A stretch of 64,000 nucleotides of DNA from Trebouxia sp. TZW2008. Its lineage: Eukaryota; Chlorophyta; Trebouxiophyceae; Trebouxiales; Trebouxiaceae. Both the position numbers and the translations under genes were made by a program. Position 1 is the stretch's first letter, and each line of letters opens with the position of its first letter. Shown here piece after piece: positions 24,534 to 37,800 of this stretch. The stretch spans positions 1-64,000 of the forward strand of contig BDIU01000264.1 in the NCBI GenBank assembly GCA_002118135.1, read 5' to 3'. Below the pieces are notes generated by a model. It was not told the DNA's origin, did not search any database, and worked only from the letters and a program-made list of their open reading frames with translations.

Positions 24534-27500
24534 CTATTGGCGGCCTCTGCCCCTGCCACTTTTCCGCTTGGGAACAGGAGCAGGCTCTGGAACAGGCAAC
24601 ACTGTACCCTGTGCCATTTCACCACTGGCCTGAACTTGCTGCTGCGCCTCCAAGTACACCATCAAGTCTCTGACCTGAGAGGAACACAGTCCATGCTGTC
24701 AGGGCTGGGATTTAGCATTCCAACATGGCATCAAACATGACTCAATGCATCAGTATTCTTGACACAGCAGGCCATAGTGCTCGATCGATATAGTGCTCAT
24801 ACCGCAGGACAGTGCCGACATTTTGGGGCAGATATTCCAGAAAGCCATATCGCACGCAATATTGCCCTTGCATGCATATTTGCTTGTGCAGCAACAGGCC
24901 TTCCAGTGATTTTGTCACAGAACACACTGGTGTGCAATGATTTTGTCACAGAACACACTGGTGTGCAAGAAGGCAGCAGCAAGCTGTCCAAGACACATAC
25001 ATGCAGCTGTGCTGCTGTATTGCTGTATGTGAAGGGCAGCAAGCTATGTCTGCCGCAGTGCGGTTGCCACAATGCAACCGCACTGCGGCAGACATGGCTT
25101 GCTTCCTTTCCCATGCAACCCATACATCAATACACAGTTGCATGTGTTTGTTCCCTTCTTTGCAGCATGCAGGCTAGAGTTGCTCCTGCACAATGGGCTG
25201 GCAACCCAAGTGTTCCACCTGCTGTGTCAGGTCAGCGACTTGGGCAAATCTGGCTTGCTTTTCTTTCGTGCAAAGTGCAGACTAGACTTGCTTCTGCAGC
25301 AGGGGCTGGGAATCCACCTGCTCCGTCAGGTCAGCAATTTGGGCTTCGCTGCCTGTGGCTTTAGCTTGCGCTGTTGCCAGTTGAGTGCTGCCTCAACTGC
25401 TGTCAAGTGCTGTGTTTAGTGTGACAGCATGCAACTGCTTTGTGACAGACATGGGCTCCTTGTTTTCCTTGCAGCATGCAGCTTAAGACTTGCAAGAAAG
25501 GGCTGGTAACTGCACCCACCTGCTCTGTCAGATCAGCCACTTGCGCATCTCTGGCTTTGACTTTAGCTTGCTCTGTTGCCAATTGAGTGCGGAAATCGTC
25601 CTGGTTGCGCAGCAGGCTCTCACTGGTCTGAGCCAGGAAGTCCTTCTCTTTCTGTAGCTTGCTCACCCTGGCAGACGCTTCTGCCTGCAATGACCATCCT
25701 CCTCTCAGTATCATGAGACTCAAACTCTTGGATGCTGAGATTTCATAACTAATGTTCAATACAAGAGCAGGTGCATCTTGCTGTGTATAGCAGAAGCAAG
25801 TCATGCCACGACTCACATGCGGCACAGTCGTGCTTGCTGCTGCATAGCATGCCAGCTTCATGTTGGGTGACACGTTACTGCATGCAAGCATGATGCTTGC
25901 ACATCGCCAACATGTCACATGTGCGTGCACTCCTTGAACTATCTAGTTGGCTCAGATAATAGAGCACAGCACTGAAGCATGTCAGTAGGGCATTCATCTG
26001 GCATCAGTCTAGGCTCACCAGCTTTCTATCAACAGCCTTCTTCTGCCGCTCAAGCTCTTTGTGGTCTGTTGCTGCAGCCTGCAGAGCTGCACCTGAGATG
26101 TCCAGCTGGTCCTGTAAGCTCTGACACGCTGCTTCGCCTCTCAGGTGGGCATCAGACACTCGGCCCTGCAACAGCACAGACTATGCCTCAGCAGACGCAA
26201 GTTGAGCTCTCGTTTGGCATGCATATCCACCAGCTGCAGTGCCAAGGGCAATCCAAAGTTGTGAAGCGTCAGCTGTCAAGGCTCATGACGCCCATAGATT
26301 TTCAGCGGCAGCAAATGCAGTATAAGCGTAATGCATAGGTCTCTACATATCTGTTTGTTGCAGTGCCCACTGCACTCTTATTTTGTGAGCAACAGCTGTA
26401 AAGGCTCGAGACGCTCCTCAATCTTCAGCAGCAGAAAACGCAGTACGGGCTTAATGCATAGTCTATGAAGGCAGTGGATGCTAAGGCCCCATCTGAAAAC
26501 AGGCAAAACAACAACAACATGGCAGCCTATCACAAGCAGGCACAAAGCTTCTGAAGCCTGGAAGGCAGATTCTTCATGCCTGCTGACCTGTTCATCACAA
26601 GCAGCACGACATGCTGCGCATGCATCCTTGATGCAACTGACCCAGCAACTGCTTGCAGAAGACGTAAACACACAGAGACTGACAAGAAGGAGAAAGCAGC
26701 AAGCATGCACATCAGCACGCAGGAGACAGCAGCAGATGAAAATGGTGTGCACACACCTCCCAGTATCTGCGTAGGTTGTCTGACTGCGTGATGAGCAAGT
26801 GATCAATTTCACGGTCCATCTCCTCCCTCTTGCTGGCTACCATAGCTTCTCCTAATGCTGCATCCTCTGCACTTCCTCTACAACCCCTGCGGAATTATAC
26901 AGGCTGTAATACATTACTTACTGTTTCGTTTGTTCAGTCCTTCATCGCATTCTCAGGTGATTGGGGCAAGTTGCCAGTCAAGCACTTCATGAGTGTTCGA
27001 GCAGAATTGCTTTCAACTAAGCAACGTGACCAGATCAATATGTCACAGGCAGTCAAGGGCCTCTCTCCAGCGCCAGCTTGCATTGCCTGACATGGCCAAA
27101 GCAAATCATAACACAGACAGGCTGTGGTGCCGGCAGCTGGTGATGCCAGGCATGAAAAGCATTTGCAACTGAATGATGCCTGTATGAGGAGTATTGGACA
27201 TGCTGCTGACAGGGCTAAATCGACATTGTCAGTATGACCACCTGCTGGCTCACTAAGACATCAAAGTTCCATTGATCCAGTCGACACAATTTACAAACCA
27301 GGATAGGGAGCCAGATATGACTCATCGGAACTCCTGGCCTGAAAGCACAGGTGAATGTGTCTGGCGACGAAAATCAGCTGATCAGAGTTTGCCTGTGTTG
27401 AGAGTAGGGACTCACTCAGGGCAAGCAGCTGAGTGCCTCTCCCCATAGGCAGCCTGTGCGGGGGAGGGTACCTCGACCAGCTTGCCATCTGTCTTGGACT

Positions 27501-30500
27501 GCACCAGGCGGTGCACATATCCATCACTGGCATAGTCCCACACCTGCACCACAACGTCTGGACCCTGAGCCATGAGCATTTGTCCTGCCAATCTTCACCT
27601 GGTTGCATTAGTTGGTGCACGTAGACATCACTGACACGGTCCTCAAGCTGCATTGCTGCATCTAAGGTGTAAAACACATACTATTTGGACTGCGCCAGGC
27701 AATGCACATACCCGTCACTGGCATAGTCCCACACCTGCATCACCAGCAAGCCTTTTAAAGACATTCTTTGCTGTAGAATCTGCATGAGTTCCTGACAGGG
27801 TTGTCTGAGCGTAGAGTTGTCCGTACTCAGGTATACCGTTACAACCAGAAAGCAGTTGCTGGTCCCCGCCTGCATGTGCCTTACAACGGGAACTTGGTAT
27901 GTGGAGTGCCCTTGTGTTGATCGAGATACTACTGTACCTGAAATACGCTTGTCAGGTTGACTGTGACTGCATGTCCAAACAAAAGGAAGGTAATGCAAGT
28001 GGCGTTTGCACAGACGAAACATTGCATGCCCAGGCACTGTTTGACACAGGTCAAAACACATCTAAGCTGTACTACTGACCATCTGCCCAACCTTGGTAAA
28101 AACGCTCATTTTGAGCAGGAGTGTGTGTTGTAACGCAAGCATGTGTGAAGGCAGCTTGTGCCCATGTTGTTATAGGCTGGTCTGATGCAGGAGCTGCAGA
28201 AGTGCTGCTGTCTATCTGACAGCATGCAACGGACAGCAGCAGTTCGGCGCCATCTACACCATGCCAACCAGCAGCCGTAAGACACAAGGTGCCTCAGCAA
28301 ACATACAGCATTGCACTTCCAAATGACACACTTGATGCTGGGGTGCCCATAAGGTGCCGTTTGCTTTGCAGAAACAGTCATGAGCAAAAGTATGTTGCTA
28401 CCTTGAACCAGAGCCTTATCAGACTTGTGCTGTTTGTGCTCATAACGCTTTGCATGCAAGTATGCAGAAAAGACAAGCACACTTGACACGTCTGCTGCTG
28501 ACGTCATAGCTCACACGGGCGTCATGAAGCACAACAGTTGAGCGTTGCACTATCAGAACATAACATCAACACAGTAGAATGGCACCACGCTCGTCAGAGT
28601 CCTTACTCGCTGAGACTCTAGCTCCAGAGAGTAGCAGTGACCGGATTGCTGCCAGTGGTCCACAGCATGTTTAGCTGTGCCCCTGCCACACCCAACATGG
28701 CCACAAATCAAGCAGATCCATAAGTCCTGCATGTTTACAATGCCTTAGTGCCAAGTGCACCCAATTGGCATCACAGCATTGTGTGCCAAACACAGAGAGG
28801 AAACGCCTCATGGACGCCTCCTCTGACTTTTCAAAGCACATGATGTGAAATGGAACGCAAAAGAGTTGACAGCTTTTGCAGTTGCGCTTACAGCAGAAAA
28901 GCTGTCCTCAAGTGTCAAAGGATGATTCACTTGCTACCCAAAAGAACAGTGGTAAGTTGTGAAGTGTGCACAACGGGATTGCACATTTGCAGAGAATATT
29001 GTTTACAATGGCGTGAAATGCAGCACCTGCCGGCAGGCAGCTGCAGACTAACCTGAGATGTGTCACACACGCTACAATGCGATGTTGTGGCAGAAGCTTG
29101 CGAACAATATCGGCAGACAGGGCACTTGAGATCACCCCAGCGCTGCAAGCACTCATTGTGAAAGCGATGATTGCAAACCTGCATGACAAATAACAGTCAG
29201 CATTGCCTGATTTGCTTCTGCTGACACTGCTCTCAAACTGTGGAGAAGACAAACGCTTATGCAAAGGATCTTAAGCTTGCACAGGCTACGTGCTGATTGG
29301 GGTCTGTGCTGCAATGATGCTTCCCAACAACTTGCTCACACCTTGTCACATTGCAAAGGACAACAGGACAGAATTGCTTGAAGCTGCAAGAACGGCTGTT
29401 AGCTTCAAGTCAGCTGCAGGGGAAACGGCAGATGACTTACTGTGGTGACAACGCCACTGATGTGCTCATCCAGTCTCTCCAAGCAAACAGGACATGTGGG
29501 TAGCTCAGTCTGACCTGCATGGAAGATTGGCAGTTCATGACTCTGACGCCTATGATTGCGCTGCTGCATGTGACGAGTTTATTTGGAGGATGCCCAACGC
29601 TGGACCTATGCAAGGAGGGTTGTGCAACACACGCGTGACAGACGGGCTGAAGCACAAATGCAATTGTGCTGTTTTTATGTGTAGAAGGCAACAGCATGCC
29701 ACAGGCTCCGATTACTGACAAAGCACAGTATTTCTTGCGGGGACGTACCTGGAGGTGCTTGCTGTGCAGAGTCATCTTCTTGATTTGTGAACTCAATATC
29801 CTTCACATAGACTAGGCGGCACAGCACATCCGGTTCAAGCGATGAGAACTGCAAAGCCATACGATTTTGACTCAGTACTGTGTAAGGACGTAAAGCTGGT
29901 AGGGGCCAAAGCATACATGGAGAAATGCAGCGATGTGCTGGGCTGCTGAAAAGCAGTGCTGCTATGTATGCGATTGCTCTGGCCTTGCCAGCATGACAGG
30001 CTTACAGGCTTATCATGATAGTCATGAAAGAAGCTGTCGGCTATCGCCAGAGCCTCAAAGCGAAGCAGGATCAGGCAGACTGACTTGCCATCTTCTCTCC
30101 GCACAACCCTCATCTCACGCAACTTTGGCAGATATCCTCCAACAAAGGAGCAGAAATCTGCCACGCCCATGTCAAGAGGCATGGCCAGAACGCACAGCCT
30201 TTCTGACCTGTCAGCCTGGAAGAAGCAACACCGAGATTTGGCGGCCATGTATCTCAGGTGCATACCACAGAAGCACCTAGTAAACAGCACCAGTGAAAGC
30301 AAGACAAGCTTACAGGCAATTCATTTCGATGTTGCAAAGCTTGCTCAGGGGTTGAAATTTGCCTATATAGGTGGACTTTGCCAGTGAGGTGCTCCACTCT
30401 GGGATTCCCAGCAGAAAACGAAACCTCATCTTGCAAGTGATCACTGCTGCCCGTGGCTTCTAAGCTCTGCTCAACAAGCAATGCGCTTGCGAGCCTGCTA

Positions 30501-30562
30501 GCTTCTTCTGAGAGCTCTGCATCCTCTGCATTGTTGCGGACATTGACTTTGACAGCGTACAT
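24534..30562 (-). CDS. BRIZ1: BRAP2/BRIZ-type RING and UBP zinc-finger E3 ubiquitin ligase
   Basis: Exons (descending): 30562-30314, 30215-30006, 29848-29749, 29514-29441, 29178-29053, 28726-28607, 27543-27416, 26886-26757, 26165-26019, 25684-25520, 24674-24534. About 529 aa, phases consistent; a further coiled-coil exon between 26757 and 26165 is possible. Order: the BRAP2 segment [20 protein letters not shown], an RRM-like domain, a RING (CPVCLE...CNHRFHNEC...CPVCRYC), a UBP zinc finger ([16 protein letters not shown], then [11 protein letters not shown]), coiled coil to about residue 483, and a basic tail ending GRGRGRQ. The RING passes ubiquitin to substrates and the UBP finger binds ubiquitin. 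In Arabidopsis BRIZ1/BRIZ2 form a complex needed for germination; here only one partner is seen. The start [10 protein letters not shown] sits where family members start. Confidence 0.9.
25038..25103. repeat. Near-perfect inverted repeat (hairpin) in the last BRIZ intron
   Basis: Arms 25047-25067 and 25074-25094 are perfect 21-base reverse complements around a 6-base loop. The pairing extends outward to about 30 bp per arm with one mismatch. It lies inside the last intron of the minus-strand ligase gene. The stem is GC-rich (tgccgcagtgcggttgc). Candidates are a foldback or MITE relic, or a small-RNA precursor. Confidence 0.85.
25170..25400 (-). repeat. Two decayed copies of the BRIZ coiled-coil exon end
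   Basis: The end of the exon at 25684-25520 (QVADLTEQ then a donor) recurs in the following intron with ends at 25318 (QIADLTEQ, 202 bp away) and 25219 (QVADLTQQ, 99 bp further). Neither copy has an acceptor in the required phase. The real exon joins directly and in frame to [12 protein letters not shown] of the last exon, matching the family. The copies are therefore read as pseudo-exons. Confidence 0.75.
27590..27734 (-). repeat. Two decayed copies of the [15 protein letters not shown] exon
   Basis: The working exon starts at 27543. Upstream on the minus strand a copy starting at 27734 reads [17 protein letters not shown] and hits a stop at 27681-27683. Another starting near 27647 reads [15 protein letters not shown] and is strongly diverged. 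All three keep an atgcag acceptor. Steps are 87 and 104 bp. If spliced in, the first copy would end the protein just after the UBP finger begins. Confidence 0.75.
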
Positions 30563-30906
30563 GCCTGTCGCCGCTCTAACGCCAGAGCAAAAGCTCTTAA
30601 GTTTGCAAGGGGCCAAAGCATTCCCTCCAGGCAGCGGTTCTCTTCTTCTTCTTTGACATGACCAAGCGAAACGTCCGGAAGGATCCGATTGTGCAATTTA
30701 TTGCCATACATTATGTACTACAGAAATGCAAGAAATGACATTTGGCAATTTGGCACGCTGTCCAGCACGACAGGTTCCACGGGCTCGAACACAGTTTGCA
30801 TAAGAGTCGCTACTCGCCTGCAAGGAAGCAATTGATTTTTTATCGGCAACATCTATACTCTTTTGATCACCTCGGTTATCTTCAGCGTCGCATCTCGGTA
30901 GACAGC
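30563..30906. promoter_or_regulatory. 344-bp divergent promoter between BRIZ ligase and polyubiquitin
   Basis: The start codons of the E3 ligase (minus) and polyubiquitin (plus) face away from each other across 344 bp, which must contain both 5' UTRs and promoters. An AT-rich stretch with ttgatttttt and atctatactctttt lies about 45-80 bp before the ubiquitin start. Shared regulation of ubiquitin and a ubiquitin ligase is plausible but not shown by the sequence. Confidence 0.6.
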
Positions 30907-32672
<1,766 letters not shown>

Positions 32673-32844
32673 GGATGCAGTTGTCTCAGTGTACACTCTT
32701 GTAAGCTGAGCTGTGTACCATCTTGTGTATGTGAAGACTCCATATGTTCAGATTGCTGTCAGGTTGCCTGTATGGCAAGCTAGATTAGGACAGCTGAGAA
32801 TAGCAATACCATTTGTTGTTCATTGTACTAGCTACGCATCACTT

Positions 32845-32849
32845 TGTAA
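32845..32849 (+). terminator. Likely polyadenylation motif TGTAA of polyubiquitin
   Basis: TGTAA 173 nt after the stop codon; a closer one lies at 32700-32704. Either would fit a chlorophyte 3' end. Confidence 0.45.
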
Positions 32850-33735
32850 GACGACACTTGACACACGGCGGTGAATGAAGGCCGCTTGCGCTTTGTATTT
32901 GTGCAACACACTGCCTGTCTGTAGCCAACCCCGTCTCTGTATGCATGCTCTTCCCACTATGTGCATGCTGTTCCTGCATTGTGACGTGTGGTGTGCACAC
33001 AGGTTCAGCACTGTGGCATGCTGCCTGGCACTGTGTTATGCTCAATGCATTCCCACCCCGTGCAAAGCACAGCAACAGGTCACAAGTTGGGCTGAAAGTT
33101 GGGCCTGTTACATGCTTGTCTCATACCGGCCCTTGCAGGTGTTGCAAAGAACTGAAGACTGCCTCTTGAATAGTGACTGTCGTCCAAGCCAGAATGCATT
33201 AACCCAAAGAGAAAAGGTGCAAATAGGTCTGGAAAATAAGTCATCATGCAAGAAGACAAGATGCATGCAGCAAGTTTTGTTGACTCTGTCACCTCTCATG
33301 GTGCAGTCTGATTCTCTGCACTCGCACACAAACATGTTGTTACACTGCATGAGCATGAGGAGAACAAGTTGCATCTTTTCTGGTGTACATATGGCCGACC
33401 AGCAGAACCTTGAAGCTTGCCAACAGTGTTTGTTTGTGTCCCAGCAGTTCAAAGTTGTTGGCTTGCATTGCCATTGTTGGGTCAAGCAAGTGTTTCTGAG
33501 GCAGGTACACTGAGTGCGTACTGCAGATGTGCTATGACCACACTGTGCATGGCATGGGCTGCTCAATATGTCTACAAGATGCTACAGCCCTTGCAGCCAC
33601 TCGACACAACACAGCTGCATCTTTCTGCTCCCAGCTACCTGTCTTGATTGAATGCCTGTATGCAATGACTTGACGCTTTGCGCTTGTCACAAGCAGTATC
33701 TGCATGCATACTGTCGTCAAGTGGGAGAACAAGTC

Positions 33736-33822
33736 GCTGGATGAAGGCAGCCTCTGTGTTCAGAAGCTGCCCATGTTATGTCCCTGGGCAGCTTCTGAAC
33801 ACAGAGGCTGCCTTCATCCAGC
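33736..33822. repeat. Perfect 38-bp inverted repeat with 11-base loop
   Basis: Arm 33736-33773 is the exact reverse complement of arm 33785-33822, with the loop tgttatgtccc between. The stem starts gctggatgaaggcagcctct. A perfect 38-bp stem in unique intergenic DNA is unlikely to persist by chance. It could be a recent inverted duplication, a miniature foldback element, or the precursor of a small RNA. There are no obvious target-site duplications, and the flanks gt..c / aacatc do not match. Confidence 0.9.
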
Positions 33823-34867
33823 AACATCTTGTGGGCGCACAACTATGTGGCTGGATTCATGTCTTCTGCCACAGCTGCGCGGTGTGCTAAGAGTGCTGGC
33901 TGCAAGGTTTCTCTTTGGCCCTTGGCGAAACTTGCAAGTCAGTGTGTTGCCAGCCAAGTGACAGGTCTTACAGCATCTGCAGGCGCAGCCAATACTCTGC
34001 TGAGGATCGATGCTGATTATGTCCCGAACCAACATAGCGTTCCAACTGCTAGCCGCCCTGGACCCTCAGCTGCACATGGCTGAAAGCTTGCTTTTGCCAA
34101 AGGCATAGGCATCGGCAGAGCAGAACACATGCATGCATGCATGCGCACTCAGTCCAGAGCCATCAGATGCCATAATGCATCGTAAAAAGAATGTCGTTCC
34201 AGACCTTGCAACGCATTGACCCTTGCGAAAGAGACGTGTGAGCAATAGGATTGGCAGAGGCTCTGGGTCAGCTCAGTCTCAGGCGTGCAAAAAACATACA
34301 GACTCCGTGAGCAGCACTCGTGACTGCTCACAAACACTGCAATGCAGCATCTCTGACCGGCGCTGCAGCCAGACTGTCTCAAAGATCTTGACCTGGTGTG
34401 GTCACGAGGATTCAAAATTAGCCAGCACCTGCACTTCGAACACATTGACAGACAGGTATGTTACAAGATTGCCTGTTGCATATTCTGAAGGACCGGCAAC
34501 CCGTTTGCAGAAAGCAGGGCAGCGTTTCTAGCGCGCTGCTTGCGGTTGACAAGACATGTTACGTAGTTCCTGTGTTGAGCGGCAGGTGAACCTGCAGTAA
34601 ACCTGTGACTGCCAATACTTCAGTGCACTACTAGCGGTGCTAGCTTGCCGGTCGGGGTCCTTCGAGCGCAGCACATACAAGGCCTACAAGCTTGCCGGTG
34701 GCCAGCGTGCAGTTGACGGTTCGACCGACAGCAGGTTGCAACCCCCAGCATGGACACAGACAGGAGATGCACTAAAATACCAGGGCCTCCGGCAGCACTC
34801 AAGCAACTTACCGCCAGCGTAAGCGTATCTTCGGTGTCAGAGAAGCCGAGCGATTGGTACTCAATGC

Positions 34868-37800
34868 GTGCATCCGTCAGACTCAGCATGGCTGTTGCAG
34901 GAAGCAAATGTTGCAAGAAAGCGCAAAGCTGCAAGTCCTGTGAAGGACGGTCCAGAAGCAAAGAGACAAGCATCAGCAGAAGCATGCAATGATGCTGCAA
35001 AAGGCCCTCAGGTAAGTGAATATGTAAACGTAGCTTCTCAAGTCTGCACCTTCATGTCAAAAGCTGACTTGACATTGTTGACTTGTCACCAGAATGAAGA
35101 CAGCTGGGAACACATATCCCAACAGCTTGGCTGGACTGTCAGTGACTGCCTCAACCATAAGCTTAGCTTCAAAAAGAAGGAGGACCCCAAGGCAAAGCAT
35201 GAAGCCATGGGACAGCATATCAAGCGTTTGCGTGCAGCTGGCTGGCACTTGCTACATGTCATGGAAAGGTATGCGTTATGCACTTGCCTTGCATTGTTGC
35301 AAGTTGACCTTCTCCCTGCTTGATGCGTACATCACATTCTCAAACACTCAAGGCTGGACAATGACTGCAAGGAGACATTGTGAACTGGAGGAAATGCTAC
35401 ACACATGAGCATGTGTGTTGGCTGCCAGGATGGACCTGGCACAGCATATCTTAGAAAGTTCGTGCTGTCCCTTAACGCATGCATGTATTGCATTGCGTTC
35501 AGCCTCTTAGAGCATTTGCACTCCCTCCACTACAATGTGTCGCTTTCCAGAATCATGACATTGTCCTGCAGGCATGAGTTGGACATCACAGCGTTGACAG
35601 GCTGCTTAGAGCGTGAGGAGAAGGCCAGAACTGAAGAGGCAGCTGAACATGCCACTGCAGCAGCAGCACTGCAGAAGAGCATTGCTGATCTTCAGGTGAC
35701 AATGCAGCTGTCACTTGCGGGTGTTAACACTTACGTACAGGGACAATGACATGAAGTGTCTCCTGTGAATGACATGCAAAGCTTGTGCGCCTGCTTCACC
35801 ATTATTTGCTCAGCTTGATTGGCATTCACACAACTTGACCATCTGCTGGCACTGCTTCTCAAGGCATGAGAGCTAGGCTAAGTTGATGTACCTGCAGGCA
35901 AAGCTACAGAACAAAACACAGCACGATAGAACACATTACATGTTATGTAGGCGAGACTAAGTGAGCTAGAAGCTGCAACAGCGAAGCATGTGCTTGCGTA
36001 ATCTTGATCTCAATGTGTTGATGGTACTGGCTCATGCACACACTGACGTCTGACACTTTGCACTGTTACAACAGTACCCATTGCATGTATAGGCAAGGCT
36101 AAGTGAGCAGGAGGGTGCAACAGCGGAGCAGGCTGCCTGCGCTCAGAAGCTGCAGGAAGCTGTGGAGACAGGCAAGGGGAAGCTGGCTGAGTCAGCAGCT
36201 TTCATGCAGAAGCTGCAAGATGAGCAGAGCAAAGCCAAGGAGCAGATCTCAGAATATGCAGTGCAGGTAGAACACAGGTGTTGCTGTGCAGGTCAATTCC
36301 TGCTGAATCCAACTCAGTCTGTCAGTACGCACGGCAACGTGATCAAACCGCCAGGTTGCCTCTGAGAGTATGCATCACAACTCTGAGTTGACAGATCTGT
36401 CCATGAACAATGCTGTCAAGGATCTGGTTCTCAATGCAATGTTTTTAGATGATTCAGTCTCATTGAACTTTGATTCAATGAATCAGTCTGCGTACAGTCT
36501 GCGTCAACTGCCAGGTCCTTTCACACCGTCAGTATATGCTGATGCCACCAAACTGTCAGATCATCTCAACTAATGCATTGCATTTCAACATATTGCCCCC
36601 TGACAAACAACTTTGCATAAGTCAACGTCACAGGCGTCCCTGCTGTGCCTGCCACGACCGTGAAGCTTTCAAAGTCATACCTTGTCGCTCCGCAGCATCA
36701 GGAAAGACTTCACACCACAATGCAATGCTGCCACTAACGCTATGCCTGCACATGATCATGCCATTGTCTGCATGCATTCTAGCACTGCAGCGTTGATAAA
36801 GGACTCGTATTGCAATGCCTCTGTTGATGCAGGTGAGCAGCTTGCGGGAGCTGCATCAGCAGGCACAGAAGTACAACTCACAGCTGCAAGAGTACAACAC
36901 CAAGCTGCAGCAGGATGTTGCAATGAGCAACGACAACTTGCAGAAGCTTCAGGTGAGCTGAGTGGTTTACTCTCAACACCCTGCATTGCTCTGTCAGCAG
37001 CTGCCAACCTGCATCAGCTTGCTCCAACCAAAGCTAAACTCAGAGTGTTCATGGGAACCCCAGCTTACGCTTTCCAGCAATGCTGTGTTGCATGTTCTGC
37101 AGGCCTGGGCTGCTTGGGGGTGCCCCATGAAAGCCTAGGCACCTTCTGGAGTGCCTATCATCTTGCATCTCACTTACAACATTCCAATATCAGTTGCAGC
37201 AAAGGGGGTGGTATGCAGGTGGAGCAGCACAGGCGAACTGAGGAGGGGGCGGAGCTGAGGGGCCGCCTCACTGCCCATGAAGCCCAGCTAAACATGAGGG
37301 AGAGCGAGCATGAATGTCTAGCCACTTTTGAGTGCCCATCACCTTGTATCTCATTTACAGTATTTCAGGATCAGTTGCAGCAAATGGAGGTGGTATGCAG
37401 GTGGAGCAGCACAGGTGGGCAGAGGAGGGGGCGGAGCTCAGGGGCCGCCTCACTGCCCATGAAGCCCAGCTGGACCTCATGCAGCAGAACATGAGGGAGA
37501 GCGAGTGTGCGCGCAGCAACTTGGCTCAGGACCTGGCAAGGCTGCGCCTGGAGCTTGAGAAGGTGACCTTGCACGTCAGCACATGCCGGCTCTCTATTGG
37601 CCTGTCTTTGCAGCAATCACAGCCATTGTAAACACATTTTGCAGGATTGAACAACTGTCGTCAATCTTAATATGCACTGCAACTGTAACCCAGGCATCAA
37701 GGCCCATTGTGTTGCAATGAATGGCATAGCTTGTTGTCACTGTATTGAAGCATGCACTTTTCATGTCGTAGTGGCAGCATGCAAGCACACCATGAGCAGC

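Larger units (their letters stand above)
32673..34867. other. 2.2-kb intergenic region with a strong hairpin
   Basis: No open frame here has family features or a consistent splice model. The region holds the polyubiquitin 3' UTR, the hairpin at 33736-33822, a gcatgcatgcatgcatgc run at about 34130-34147, and presumably the kinesin promoter. An unrecognised non-coding or fast-evolving gene cannot be excluded. Confidence 0.4.

Noticed and set aside
26530..26754. Coiled-coil exon of the BRIZ ligase near 26.6 kb
   Set aside because: Ala/Gln-rich frames exist, but no acceptor and donor in the required phase 0 could be found.
37021..37200. Kinesin intron frame read through into the 37219 copy
   Set aside because: Needs retention of an intron and breaks coiled-coil periodicity; the exon at 37401 fits the phase and length.
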